Shown here: positions 17,945 through 28,245 of the stretch, one piece after another | Numbering within the stretch: position 1 is the stretch's first letter | Layout of the letters: every line of letters starts with the position of its first letter | NCBI RefSeq assembly: GCF_000019785.1 | Contig: NC_010524.1 | Span: 2,418,001 to 2,482,000, forward strand | DNA length: 64,000 nt | Reading direction: 5' to 3' | Origin: Leptothrix cholodnii SP-6 | Lineage (GTDB): Bacteria > Pseudomonadota > Gammaproteobacteria > Burkholderiales > Burkholderiaceae_C | The notes under the pieces: generated by a model | The model's database searches: none | Told to the model about the DNA's origin: nothing | Seen by the model: the letters and a program-made list of their open reading frames with translations, nothing else | Program-made: the position numbers and the translations under genes

Positions 17945-20900
17945 TCACCCCGCATTTGATTTGACGATGCCGGCGGCGTCGTAGAACTCGACGAATCTCG
18001 TGACGGAATCAGGCGCAATGTCCGCCGTCGTGACCGCCAGCCACGCCCCCAGCGGCGGCTCGGTGCCATCCACAACGTGCACCATCGGCTGGCCGAACCG
18101 CGTCTCTGATCCGTTGTCGGCCGCAAACTGAAACGCCCGTACCCCGCACGACGACGCCGCAGCAGGCCAGCAGTAGTTCGCCCCACCTTGGAGTTTTGCT
18201 CCGGTGGTCGTGTCCCACACACCGGCATCGGTGTGCGTCATGCCCGTCGAACCGGCCGGGTAGACATACCCGACCGCCAGATACCAGCGGCCTGCCGTCA
18301 GAGTGCTGGTGGTCGTGAAATAGGGGTTGCCGTTGAGCGTGCTGGTGTTGAGGTTGCAGACCTTGTTGTTCTCGGACCCGAAGTACTGGATCGCGTAGAG
18401 CCCGGCGGTTTCGCGCCAGATCGGCACCAGAAATCGGTACGTCTTGGCCGGGTCTGGGACAAAGGCATTTGCAGCTGACGCCTCGAACCCCCCATCGTTG
18501 TTTTCGCGAGGCCCGACCGCGTTATCGGTGGCGCTGGCCAGATTGATCACGGGGTCGTCGATCCACAGGCTCAGTGGGCCGTTCGTCCACGAAAACACCG
18601 ACACCGAGATCGCGACAACACCCGCGGGCACCGTGTATGCCGTAATCGCGTACTGGGTGTAGGTCGATGTCGCCGGGCCATTGGCCAGGATGTTGACGAC
18701 GCTGGCGCGATTGCTGAACGTCACGGCGCCGGACGCAGGCATCGTCGTGGCCTGGTTGATCAGCACGTACAAGCCCGCCGCCGAGGCGGCATCGCCGCGC
18801 ACGCGCACGCTCACACGCAGCACCTGGCCAGGGGTCACCGCGAAGGCCTTGTTGCCCATGCCGCTGGACTGCACCGCAGTGGCAGTTTTGGTGATCTTGT
18901 ACGCAGGCCCGCTGTAGACGCCCGCAGTCGTGGTGTAACCGCCTGCGGCATCAAGCGCAGCCGTCGGAGCCACAGCGGTTCCCTGGGTTTCGGCGGGGAA
19001 CCAGAACGCATTCCAGAACGACGTCGCAGCGACGTTGCTGGGCGTGTAGACCTTGTTGTAGCTGTCTGCCACGCACTGGACGACGGGCACGCTCTGCCCC
19101 TTGACCCCTGGCGCCCAGATGATGGCGGTCTCCGGCGTGGGCGCGTGCTCGCGCTTTGCCCACGCGAACGTGGCACTGGGCGACCACCACCCCGTATCGA
19201 CCATGTTGACGCCGCTGCCATCGTCGACCACCGGCACGATCTCCTCGTCGAGCAGCGTCGTTGTGCCGCCGGCCAGGTAGAGGCGCAGTCGCAGTGCCAC
19301 GACTCCGGCCGCCGGCGTCTGGCTCCGGCTGCTTTCGTTCGCGGCGCTGGTGTAGACGTCGGTGTAGGTCGAGCCGTCGAGGGTCTGGGCGATCACAAAG
19401 CGGCCGGCGTAGGCGGCCGGCGCGGCGGTGCCGGTGGCGCTGTAGGCCGTGACCGTGAGGCTGGCCGGGGTGTAGGCACCCGACACGCTGCGCTTGATGG
19501 CGCCAGCGCTGCGGGAGAGCCAGTAGGCGGTGGCCGCTGCGCCTGCTGCCCCCGTGGCGCCGGTGGCCCCTGTCGAACCCGTTGCCCCTGTGGCGCCGGC
19601 CGCACCGGCGCGCACCTTGCTGATCGTGAAGCGCTTGGTCACGCCGCTGAAGCCGCTCTTGCTGGCCGTGAAGTCCACATAGCCGACGTCGGCACTCAGG
19701 CTGCTGATGTTGACCACCGAGGCCGCATCGCCGGCCGTGCCCGCACAGCTCGTGAACACCTTGCTGATCGTCCAGCCGACCCCGCCGGTGCCGCCCTCGT
19801 AGACAAACGCCGTCGACGTCGCGCCGCCGAAGCTCGTGACCGTGCCAGCGCTGTCGGCGGGCACGGCGTGCGCCTCGTTGCTGAGCACCAGGCTGACCGC
19901 GTTGGCGCCGGCCGGGCCGGTGGCGCCTGTCGCACCGGCCGAACCTGTGGCGCCCGTCGCGCCATCCACGACGACAGGCACGATCTCCTGATCGAGCTGG
20001 GTCGTGGTGCCGCCGGCCAGGTAGAGCGTCACCCGCAGGGCCTTGATGCCCGCCGCGGGCGTCTGGGTGCGGCTGCTCTCGTTGGCGGCGCTGGTGTAGA
20101 CGGTGGTGAACGTGGTGCCGTCGGTGGTCTCTGCGATCACGAACCGCCCGGCGTAGGCGGCAGGTGCCGCGGCGCCGGTGGCCGATCGAGCGGTGAACGT
20201 GACGCTGGCGGGTGTGTAGACCCCCGCCACGCTGCGGGCGATGGCGCCCACGCTGCGCTCGATCCAGTAGGCGGTGGCCGCCGCACCGGTTGCTCCCGTG
20301 GCGCCGGTGGCCCCTGTCGAACCCGTTGCCCCCGTGGCGCCGGCTGCACCGGCGCGCACCTTGCTGATCGTGAAGCGCCGCGTCAGCGTTGCGTAGCCCG
20401 ATCGGGTAGCAGTGATGTCCACATACCCGACGTCAGCAGCCAGCGCGCTCACGGTCACGGTGGTGCCGGCGAGCGTGCTGGTGCAGCTGGTGTCGACCTT
20501 GCTGATCGCCCAGCTTGCCGTGGCATCGGCGCCGGCCTGCAATACGGTGATCGTGCTGGCAGCGCCGGCGAACGTGCCGACCACGCCGGCACTGTCAGCC
20601 GGCACGGTGTGGCTGTCGTTGCTGAGCACGGCGGTGAGGCCGCGCCATGCACCATCGCCCATGAGCTGCAGGATGCTCGGTTCGGTGCCGTCGGCGATGT
20701 GGATCTGCGGCTCGCCGAACTGCACCTCGGCGCCGACCACGGTCGTGCCGTACTGAAAGGCCCGCACGCCGAACGTGTCAGCATCGGCCATCCAGCAGTA
20801 ATTGGTCCCAGCACCGAGCAGGGCGCCGGTGTCGCATCGATAGGTGCCTGCGCCGGCGTTGGTCATGCCTGAGCTGCCCGCGGGGTAGACATAGCCCACG

Positions 20901-23692
20901 ACCAGCAGCCACACGTCGGCCGGCGCAGTCGAAATCGGCTGCCCGTCGAAATACGGGTTCGTGTTGCCGGTCGTGGTGTTGATGTCTGCAATCTGGGCGA
21001 CAGCGGGAAACCCTGGTGCCGGGCCCACATAGATGGTGCCGTTGCCGCCCGACCCCACCCGCTTGCACGGCACGACGACGCGATAGGTCTTGGTCGTGTC
21101 GGGCACGATGAACGCGCCGGGTGACCAGCTGCCGCTCCAGCCGCCATCACCGTTGCCCGCTGTTGCGCTGTCTCCCGACGCCACCGCGCGCCAAAGCAGA
21201 GACCCGACTCCGCGCGGACCAATGCCCAGCACGATCGAGTTCTCGGTCGCGGTGTTGGTGATGCGCGGCCACGGCATCGTGGCATCCGCCTGCCCGGCAA
21301 CCCATGTGCTCGTGTCCACAAGGTTGCGCCCGGCCTGCGGCTGGCCGGTGATGTTGCCCCACTGCACCAGCGCACTGGCGTCGACCACCGCCACCACCGA
21401 TGCGTCAGCGGCGCTGACGTTGCCGCTGCTGTCGAAGTGGCGCGCCCGGATCGTGTAGCTGCCCTGCGCTGGCCACGGCCAGGTGTAGGTGTTGCCCTTG
21501 AGGTCGGCCAACAGCGTGCCCGCGGCCCAGCTGGTGCCGATGCGCAGCTGGGTGCTGGCGTAGTCGAGCTCGTCGCTGCCCGTCCACGTGATCTTGACGC
21601 CGCCCGGCACCACAGCGGCAGTCAGCCCCGCCACGTTGACGGGCACGGCGCTCTTGCCGACGACGACATGGCTGATCACCACCCAGTCGCTCGCCCGCCC
21701 CAAGCTGTTCACGGCACGCGCCTGGATGTAGATCACGCCAGCATCCGGCAGCGGCGCGAGGTAGGTCGAGGTCGCTGCCCCCGGTACGTGCGGAGCGTCC
21801 TGCCAGGTCGCTGCGTCGGCGATACGCCATTGCACCTGCACGTGTCCGCCCTCGGCCACGAACGCCTCGGTGCTCTGCGTCCACGACAGCAGCGCGCGGG
21901 TGATGACCGTGCCGTCAGCGCCCAACTGCAGGTGCGTCGTTCCGCTGGCGGCCGACAGGCCGGTCAGCGCAGCAGGCCGCACCAGCGGATTGGGCAGCGA
22001 CGTGTTGGGCGTCAAGTCGACCGTGGTGGCGTCGCCGAGCGCCCAGTCCCACACCGCCGCCGCCGTCTCGCGCAGCGTCAGATCGACCTGCATCGTGGCC
22101 GGGTCGAGCGTGCGACTCATCACCTCGAACAGCTTGCCCGACCACCCGTAGCGCACGAGCGTCAGCGCAACCGTGTCGCTGGGGCTCAGGTCATAGCCGC
22201 GCAGGTTGCAACTGATTTGCACTGTGAGAGCCTGGCGGGAGCGCTCCAGCTCGATCTTTGCCAGGCGCTGGGCCCGCAGCGCGCCGGTGACCAGGTCGTA
22301 GGTGATCTCCTGCGGCAGGTCGATGCCGCCATCGTCGGCCAGGTAGGTCGCGTTGCTGACGGCCGGCGCCTGCATCTCGGTGTAGGCCTTGGCGCTCTCG
22401 GCGTAGGTCGGCACGATCCGGTTGACCAGGTTGGCGCGGGACGCGAACGGGCTGATGACGGGGGCCTTGTCGGCGAGCATGTCTTCGGTCAGCGTCAGCA
22501 CCGCGGCCCGATGGGCGCCGGCGCGCATGAGCCAGCGGCCTTGGGTCCAGACCAGTGATCCGGCCATCGACTCGGTCAGCTTGTCGAGGTTGTCGCGGGC
22601 GGTGGCGCCGCTGTCGAGCACGCCGTTGCAGGTGTAGCGGGGCTCGGTGGTCAACGGCGAGGCGGTGAGCGTCACCAGCTCGTCGCAGATGTTGGCCGCG
22701 GCGATCAGCTCGGCGTCGGGCACCTGGGCAGCACTGGCGCCCATGCCGTAGGTCGCGTCGCGCAGGTAGTCGGCCAGGCAGAGCGCGGCGTTGTCGGTCC
22801 AGACCGTCAGGCCGGTGCGGGGGTCACGAATCGGCTTGCCGCGCACGACGGCGCTGACGTTGGGCAAGCCGGTCTGCCCGAAGATGTCCTGGTCGTACTC
22901 GAGGCGCAGATAGATCGCCGCGATGCCCTTGAGCTGGTGCGCCGCAGTCCACTTGCCGCCGCTCTCGGCGACCAGCTCTGCGAACGCCGACTGGGTGGCC
23001 GTGCCCAGCACCGAGCGCACCCGCACCCGCGAGGTGCCGGTGGCGATGGTGTAGGTCACCGACACACCCGTGACACTCAGCGAGCCGTTCCCACCCCCAG
23101 CAACCCCGCTGACCACGTTGCCCGACAGCGTGTAGGACTGGGCTGCGAACTGGACGGTGGCGCCGTAGGCCATGCGCCGCGTCATCCCGACCACGCTGAC
23201 CAGTGACTCGCCCGGGCCCAGCGGCAGCGTGATCGAGAACGCCCCGCCAGCCGATACGGCCGCGCCGGCGCTGCGGGTTTCCTGCCGGCCCGAGAAGTAC
23301 TCCCCCGACTCGATGAAGCCGGTGCTCGCGTTCGGCGCCGGCAGCGCAACGTCGTTGAGGTAGATCGTCTCGACGGCATCGATCTGATGCCCGGCCAGCG
23401 CGACGACCAGGTGCAAGTACTGCTTCTTGTCGCCCGACGAGTGCGCAAACACGATCGGGCCGGACACCCGGGCCCGGCCGTAGACGACCTTGCGCGCCTC
23501 GGTCGCGCTCTTGACCATCGCGTAGCGGTCCTTGAGCGAGTCGTTGTAGGCCTTGCGGGCGTTGCGCTGCCGGCGGCGCACGTCCATGTCGTTGTAGGTT
23601 CCGGCCGCGAATGCCGCCGCAGCCACCCAGGGATTGAAGCCCGACGCAACGAACGCGACCGCAGCGGTGAAGAAGTTGCTGATGAAGCTCAT
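17945..23692 (-). CDS. J-like tail tip / host-specificity protein with collagen-like repeats
   Basis: 1915 aa. The N-terminal quarter (tail-tip core, with RRRQRNARKAYNDSLKDR near residue 40) resembles lambda J-type tip attachment proteins; fibronectin-like segments follow; the C-terminal half is beta-rich fibre. Two tandem copies of a module of about 220 residues (19213-19890 and 19950-20630) each carry a GATGATG collagen-like run and the same AYAGRFVIA and YTSAANESSR elements, evidence of internal duplication. Further Gly-X-Y segments link them. Starts by ATGA overlap with the upstream gene. Candidate receptor-binding protein besides the DGR variable protein. Confidence 0.85.
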   Translation of the reverse strand: MSFISNFFTAAVAFVASGFNPWVAAAAFAAGTYNDMDVRRRQRNARKAYNDSLKDRYAMVKSATEARKVVYGRARVSGPIVFAHSSGDKKQYLHLVVALAGHQIDAVETIYLNDVALPAPNASTGFIESGEYFSGRQETRSAGAAVSAGGAFSITLPLGPGESLVSVVGMTRRMAYGATVQFAAQSYTLSGNVVSGVAGGGNGSLSVTGVSVTYTIATGTSRVRVRSVLGTATQSAFAELVAESGGKWTAAHQLKGIAAIYLRLEYDQDIFGQTGLPNVSAVVRGKPIRDPRTGLTVWTDNAALCLADYLRDATYGMGASAAQVPDAELIAAANICDELVTLTASPLTTEPRYTCNGVLDSGATARDNLDKLTESMAGSLVWTQGRWLMRAGAHRAAVLTLTEDMLADKAPVISPFASRANLVNRIVPTYAESAKAYTEMQAPAVSNATYLADDGGIDLPQEITYDLVTGALRAQRLAKIELERSRQALTVQISCNLRGYDLSPSDTVALTLVRYGWSGKLFEVMSRTLDPATMQVDLTLRETAAAVWDWALGDATTVDLTPNTSLPNPLVRPAALTGLSAASGTTHLQLGADGTVITRALLSWTQSTEAFVAEGGHVQVQWRIADAATWQDAPHVPGAATSTYLAPLPDAGVIYIQARAVNSLGRASDWVVISHVVVGKSAVPVNVAGLTAAVVPGGVKITWTGSDELDYASTQLRIGTSWAAGTLLADLKGNTYTWPWPAQGSYTIRARHFDSSGNVSAADASVVAVVDASALVQWGNITGQPQAGRNLVDTSTWVAGQADATMPWPRITNTATENSIVLGIGPRGVGSLLWRAVASGDSATAGNGDGGWSGSWSPGAFIVPDTTKTYRVVVPCKRVGSGGNGTIYVGPAPGFPAVAQIADINTTTGNTNPYFDGQPISTAPADVWLLVVGYVYPAGSSGMTNAGAGTYRCDTGALLGAGTNYCWMADADTFGVRAFQYGTTVVGAEVQFGEPQIHIADGTEPSILQLMGDGAWRGLTAVLSNDSHTVPADSAGVVGTFAGAASTITVLQAGADATASWAISKVDTSCTSTLAGTTVTVSALAADVGYVDITATRSGYATLTRRFTISKVRAGAAGATGATGSTGATGATGATGAAATAYWIERSVGAIARSVAGVYTPASVTFTARSATGAAAPAAYAGRFVIAETTDGTTFTTVYTSAANESSRTQTPAAGIKALRVTLYLAGGTTTQLDQEIVPVVVDGATGATGSAGATGATGPAGANAVSLVLSNEAHAVPADSAGTVTSFGGATSTAFVYEGGTGGVGWTISKVFTSCAGTAGDAASVVNISSLSADVGYVDFTASKSGFSGVTKRFTISKVRAGAAGATGATGSTGATGATGAAGAAATAYWLSRSAGAIKRSVSGAYTPASLTVTAYSATGTAAPAAYAGRFVIAQTLDGSTYTDVYTSAANESSRSQTPAAGVVALRLRLYLAGGTTTLLDEEIVPVVDDGSGVNMVDTGWWSPSATFAWAKREHAPTPETAIIWAPGVKGQSVPVVQCVADSYNKVYTPSNVAATSFWNAFWFPAETQGTAVAPTAALDAAGGYTTTAGVYSGPAYKITKTATAVQSSGMGNKAFAVTPGQVLRVSVRVRGDAASAAGLYVLINQATTMPASGAVTFSNRASVVNILANGPATSTYTQYAITAYTVPAGVVAISVSVFSWTNGPLSLWIDDPVINLASATDNAVGPRENNDGGFEASAANAFVPDPAKTYRFLVPIWRETAGLYAIQYFGSENNKVCNLNTSTLNGNPYFTTTSTLTAGRWYLAVGYVYPAGSTGMTHTDAGVWDTTTGAKLQGGANYCWPAAASSCGVRAFQFAADNGSETRFGQPMVHVVDGTEPPLGAWLAVTTADIAPDSVTRFVEFYDAAGIVKSNAG

Positions 23693-24258
23693 GCTGCGAA
23701 GAACTCTTTGCCGGGCCAGACGATCTGCGCTTCCGCTACAGCCGCGACGTACTCGAGCCCGCGGTCACCTGGGTACAGGGCCTGCTGCGCGGCATCGGTG
23801 TAGCGCGCCGGGCGGGGGCGATCCCAGACGGCCAGCATGTGTTCGGCCGTGATCGAGACGACGCAGTTGCTGGCGTTGTCGTCGATCTGCATCGTGTCCA
23901 TCAGGCCCTGCCAGACGTTGGTGTCGACCTGCAGCGCGCCAGCCGCATCGAGCACCGCCAGGCGCACCGTGACCGGCCGGCCCTGCACCTTCTCCTGCAG
24001 CGCAAGCGCCACGTTCGCGCCCGGCGCGCCGGCCAGCAGGATGCGCAGGCCCTGTGCCGATGCAGCGGTCTCTTCCAGCGCCTCGATGCTGATCAGGCCC
24101 TGCGCGGCGCTGTAGGTGTTGCCCGACCAGGTCACGTCGTGCGCCAGGCCGCAGACGTAGTCGGTGCCCGACGCGAAGCCGAGCTCGATCAGCGGGAACG
24201 CGGTCACATGGGCGCCCGCCAGCGCGGCAGCGAAAGGGCTTGTCAGTGCGCGGGTCAC
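23689..24258 (-). CDS. Phage tail tip/hub-associated protein (DUF2163-like)
   Basis: 189 aa, GTG start at 24258 behind a GGAGGTG site; starts and stops overlap its neighbours by 4 bp. Contains LAHDVTWSGNTYSAAQGLISIEALEET and TMQIDDNASNCVVSITAEHMLAVWDRPRP, typical of a tail-tip protein encoded between tape measure and J in siphophages. I recall similar proteins as DUF2163 or related; the family name is uncertain, the tail role is secure by position. Confidence 0.65.
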   Translation of the reverse strand: MTRALTSPFAAALAGAHVTAFPLIELGFASGTDYVCGLAHDVTWSGNTYSAAQGLISIEALEETAASAQGLRILLAGAPGANVALALQEKVQGRPVTVRLAVLDAAGALQVDTNVWQGLMDTMQIDDNASNCVVSITAEHMLAVWDRPRPARYTDAAQQALYPGDRGLEYVAAVAEAQIVWPGKEFFAA

Positions 24259-24881
24259 GAGAACACCTCCATCAGCTCGACCGAGAACGGCGGGCACTTG
24301 TTGGTGCCGCCGCGCGGGATGCTCAGTTCCGGGGTGGCCAGCACGAACAAGGCGGTCGGCTTGTCGAGCGTCACCGCAGCGCCAGAGGCCACGCTGCCGC
24401 GCAGCAGCGGTCGGGTCTCGACCGTCATGGCGCCACCGGCTGATGCCGTTGCGTCAGCCGCGATCTGCAGCAGCTGGGCGCCGTTGCTGGTGGTCACGCG
24501 CAGCCAGTCGCCCGCCAGCAGCGTGGTGGACGCGCCGCAGCCAGCCAGGACCAGGCCGGCTGCAAATTGCGCCGCCACGGCGCTGACCGTCACACCGGTG
24601 AGGTTGCAGGTGCCGCGGCGCTGGGGCCGGCTCACGTCCCACAGCGCCAGTCGGTGCTCCATGCCGCTGAGCCGGGTCAGCAAGGCCTCGATCTGCGCGC
24701 GCTCGGCATAGGTCTGGATGGGGTAGTCCAGGGACACCGCCCATCGGCTGCCCGGCAGACTGCTGGTCTGGGTCGCGCCGTTGAGCGATGAGGTCGACAC
24801 GCGGGTGTTGTGGCGCTGGGTCCACGTCAGACCCGCCGGCGCGAAGGCGCTGCCGGTGGTCGGGTAGGTGTAGGTCGTCAT
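24255..24881 (-). CDS. Distal tail / minor tail protein
   Basis: 208 aa directly downstream of the tape measure, the place of lambda M/L or of distal tail proteins. N-terminal half contains WAVSLDYPIQTYAERAQIEALLTRLSG and RLALWDVSRPQRRGTC, typical of phage tail-tip proteins that follow the tape measure. No enzymatic motif. Probably adaptor between tube and tip. Confidence 0.65.
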   Translation of the reverse strand: MTTYTYPTTGSAFAPAGLTWTQRHNTRVSTSSLNGATQTSSLPGSRWAVSLDYPIQTYAERAQIEALLTRLSGMEHRLALWDVSRPQRRGTCNLTGVTVSAVAAQFAAGLVLAGCGASTTLLAGDWLRVTTSNGAQLLQIAADATASAGGAMTVETRPLLRGSVASGAAVTLDKPTALFVLATPELSIPRGGTNKCPPFSVELMEVFS

Positions 24882-24888
24882 GGTCGGG

Positions 24889-27800
24889 TCAGGAGCTGAA
24901 GGCGCGGTTGCCGCGGGCGCGCTGATCGGCCACCTTCGACACCGCCTGGTTGACCGCCTGCTGCACGCCCTGCTGAACCAGCTGCATCACCTGCGTCTTG
25001 TCGGTGCGGGCGTCGATGTTGATGACCGGGGCGACGGTGAGTGCGAGGCCCGCGTCTGCGCCGGCCGCGCTGCCGCTGGCGCGGCCGATGGTTTCGGCCA
25101 GGCGTGCCCCACCCCCGAACGAGCCGCCGGTGGCAAACGCCTGCACCGCCAGCCGGCCACCCGGGCCGCGGCGCAGCTGCATGCCGCCCACGAGCTTGCC
25201 GGTGCGATCGACCGCATCGACCTGGTGGCCGCCGCCCGAGCGGCGCAGCGGCATGATGGCCTCGTCGCCCGCCTCGCCCATGAGCCCCAGTCGGGTCTGG
25301 CCACCGCTCTTGAACTTGAAGTAGGTGTCGCTCGTGACGACGCTGTTGGTGAACGATCCCCCGCTGGCAAATGCCACTGCGCCGCCGGCCCGGTAGGCCC
25401 GGCCGGTGGCGGCCAAGTCGATCGGGATCGAGGCATTGCCGGCGATCGTGGGCGCGGCGCTGTTGCCGCCGCTGCTGGCCAGGCTGGCCAGCATGCCCAG
25501 AAAGCCGGCGCCCGACGACCCGCCGCTGCTGCTGCTGGCCAGCAGCCCAACGGCCTGGGCGGCGCTCATCAGCACGCTGCCGAAGCTGCCCAGGCCTTTG
25601 GTCAAGTCCGCGAACTGGCCGCTCAACAGGTCGGTCGACACAGCCGATCGCTGCATCGATTCACCCGCCGCAGCGGCCGTGCCCGACATCTCGTCAAGGT
25701 CGCGCTCCCAGCTGTTGAAGCTGTCGAGCGTGTCCGCATCCTCAGACTTGCCCGGCTTCCCGGCAGATGGCTTGCCCCCCAGAAACTCCGAGATCGCGCC
25801 CAGCGCCGACTTGCCGGTATCGCCCCCCAGCGCCTTGCGGAATTCGAGGCGCAGCATCTGCTCCAGCGCATCGTCGACCAGGCTCTTGATGTTGAGCTTG
25901 CCGGTGCGCGCGAACTCCACGAACGCGTCTTCGCCATTGCGCACCACGCCCTGCATCAGCTCGTCGTGGCTCTCGCGCATCAGGCGGGTGGCATCGCTCC
26001 AGCCGTCGACCATCTGCTGCCAGCCCGGCTTCATGCGCTCGGCCATGCCCGCATTGGCCAGCACGATGGCCTCGGCCGACTGCTCGCCGATGGCGGTGAT
26101 CTCGCTCTGCAGCAACTTGCGCTGCGCCGGGTCGACCGTCAGGCCGAGCGTGAGCTGCAGGTCCTTCGTGACCTGGTCGGCCTGCTTGCGGATCGCGGCC
26201 ACCTGCATGTCGAGCTCGGCTCCGGCGCGTGCCACCGGGTCGGTGATCAGTGCGGCGCGTGAGCGGGCGTTCTGCTCGGCAAGCTCGGTGACCTGGTTGT
26301 TCGCGGTGGTCCAGGCTTGCGCCCAGGCCTGCGAGCGCTGGCGCGAATCCTCCAGGGCCCGCTGCTCGGTGCCGGCCTGAGCCACCAGCGGCAGCGCTTT
26401 CTGCTCGGCGCGTACACCCGAGAGCTGATCCTGCAGCCCGACCACCTTGGCCTGCTGCGCCACGCGGCCCGCGGCATCGGCCGGCCGGCGCTGCTGCTCG
26501 AGCTCGATCTCTTCTTGCAGCAGGCCTTCGCGCTCACGCAGCTTTTGGCGCTGGATGTCCAGGCGCTGCCGCTCGAATTCGTCGACGCTCAGCAGCCCTT
26601 GCGCGCGCACCACCGCGAGCTGCTGCTCCTGCGCCTCGATGCCGCGCAGGCGCTCATTGCCCGCTGCCTGGTCGCGGGCCCGCTGCAGGTTCAGGGCGGC
26701 GTCATAGGCCGCCGGGCCGCTCTTGTCGGCGTACTTGGCACGCAGTGCGTCCAGGTCCTTCGCCTGCTGGGCCGCATCGATCGGGCTGCCGGCACGGGCC
26801 AGCAGATCGGCATTGCGCCGGTATTCGTCCAGGGCCTTGGTCAACCCGGCTTGCGCGTTGGTCTGCTGGTGCAGCCGATCGACGTAGCCCTGGGCACCGA
26901 TCACCGCCTGAGTGTTGGTTGCGGCCTCGCGCTGCTGTGTGGCGGCGCGGCCCTCGAGCTGGATCGATTCCTTCAGCGTGGCCACGAGCCCCTGCTGCTC
27001 GCGGATCCGGCGCACCAGGAAGTCATCGCCGCCAAGCGTGGCCTGCGTCGCCTCGACCAGGCCGGCATTTTTGAACGGGTTCTTGCCCTGCAGCTCCGTC
27101 AGCCGAGCCTCGGCCTCGGTCAAGGTGTCGGTCAGCGTGTCGGCGCGGCCGACGTTGAGCATCGCGTCCCACGCTTCCTTGGCGATGTCCTTGACACCCG
27201 ACCATCCCCGCTCAATGGAGCCCAGCCGCTCGATGATCTGGCCTGCCCGGGATTCGATGGCATCGGCGTAGGCCTGCTGCGCCAGGGCTGCAGCTTCGGT
27301 GGTGCGACCCGCCTCGGTCAGCGCGCGAATCTGCTGGTAGACCGACACCGTCAGGTAGTTGATCTGGCTGTTGAGCTTGATCGACTCCGCCAGCGGCGCC
27401 TGGCCCAGCGCGCTGAACTGCTTGACCGTCTCGGCCACCGATGTGCCGACCGCGCGCTCCATCTGGATGGCCGCCGTGGCGAACCGCTCCAGGCCAGCAG
27501 GTGAGATGTTGGCCGCGCCCGCGAACTGTGCCAGCGCCTCGGCTGCCGCGGCCTGCGTGCCCACCACGCCGTCGATGCGGCTGGCGGCGTCCTGCAACCG
27601 GCCCGCCGTGGTGCCTGCGACGTTGCCGTTGAGGATCAGCGCCGTCGAGTAGGCATCAGCCTCGCGGCTACCCTGCGCGTAGGCCAGGGCCAGTGCTGCA
27701 GCAGCACCGGCGGTCAGCGTGAACGGGCCGATCAGCTCGTACACGTAGCCGCCCAACGCCCTGGCCGCGGGGCCGATGCCGCCGAACGAGTCCTTGATCT

Positions 27801-28230
27801 GCCCGCCCTGCTGCAGCAGCACCATCAGCGGGCTTTGCCCACCGGCCAGGCTGGTGGCGATGTCGGTGAACTGCGCCGGCAACGTGCGCATGGCGGCCGC
27901 TGTCTGCGCCGCGCTCACGCCTGCAGCCTTGCCCTGCTGATCGATGGCCTCGGTGGCCTTGGCGCTAGCTGCGGCCGTGGCGGAAGCGCCTTGCGTGGTG
28001 GCGGCTGCCGCCGTGGTTGCAGCGGCAGCCCCCTGCGTGGCGGCCGCGCCGGTGGCCGCTGCAGCGGTGGATGCCGCGGTGGCTTGCCGGTCCAGCGCGG
28101 CAGCGCCTTGCTGGCCGGTGTTGGCCGACGTGGCACCCAGCTGTGTGGCCGAGTCCTTGACGTCACGCAGGCCCTTGAGCGCCCCCGTCACATCCGATGT
28201 GATGATGATCTTGGCGCCGATGTCAGCCAT
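24889..28230 (-). CDS. Tail length tape-measure protein
   Basis: 1113 aa. Opens MADIGAKIIITSDVTGALKG, then a long Ala/Thr/Gln-rich helical stretch, a hydrophobic segment near residues 160-190, charged coiled-coil in the centre and a Gly/Ser-rich C-terminal part with FASGGSFTNSVV, as in lambda H/TMP_2-type proteins. Length predicts a tail of roughly 150-170 nm by the usual 0.15 nm per residue rule (inference). Longest gene after the J-like gene; supports a long non-contractile tail. Confidence 0.9.
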   Translation of the reverse strand: MADIGAKIIITSDVTGALKGLRDVKDSATQLGATSANTGQQGAAALDRQATAASTAAAATGAAATQGAAAATTAAAATTQGASATAAASAKATEAIDQQGKAAGVSAAQTAAAMRTLPAQFTDIATSLAGGQSPLMVLLQQGGQIKDSFGGIGPAARALGGYVYELIGPFTLTAGAAAALALAYAQGSREADAYSTALILNGNVAGTTAGRLQDAASRIDGVVGTQAAAAEALAQFAGAANISPAGLERFATAAIQMERAVGTSVAETVKQFSALGQAPLAESIKLNSQINYLTVSVYQQIRALTEAGRTTEAAALAQQAYADAIESRAGQIIERLGSIERGWSGVKDIAKEAWDAMLNVGRADTLTDTLTEAEARLTELQGKNPFKNAGLVEATQATLGGDDFLVRRIREQQGLVATLKESIQLEGRAATQQREAATNTQAVIGAQGYVDRLHQQTNAQAGLTKALDEYRRNADLLARAGSPIDAAQQAKDLDALRAKYADKSGPAAYDAALNLQRARDQAAGNERLRGIEAQEQQLAVVRAQGLLSVDEFERQRLDIQRQKLREREGLLQEEIELEQQRRPADAAGRVAQQAKVVGLQDQLSGVRAEQKALPLVAQAGTEQRALEDSRQRSQAWAQAWTTANNQVTELAEQNARSRAALITDPVARAGAELDMQVAAIRKQADQVTKDLQLTLGLTVDPAQRKLLQSEITAIGEQSAEAIVLANAGMAERMKPGWQQMVDGWSDATRLMRESHDELMQGVVRNGEDAFVEFARTGKLNIKSLVDDALEQMLRLEFRKALGGDTGKSALGAISEFLGGKPSAGKPGKSEDADTLDSFNSWERDLDEMSGTAAAAGESMQRSAVSTDLLSGQFADLTKGLGSFGSVLMSAAQAVGLLASSSSGGSSGAGFLGMLASLASSGGNSAAPTIAGNASIPIDLAATGRAYRAGGAVAFASGGSFTNSVVTSDTYFKFKSGGQTRLGLMGEAGDEAIMPLRRSGGGHQVDAVDRTGKLVGGMQLRRGPGGRLAVQAFATGGSFGGGARLAETIGRASGSAAGADAGLALTVAPVINIDARTDKTQVMQLVQQGVQQAVNQAVSKVADQRARGNRAFSS

Positions 28231-28245
28231 GCGTGGCTCCGGTGG

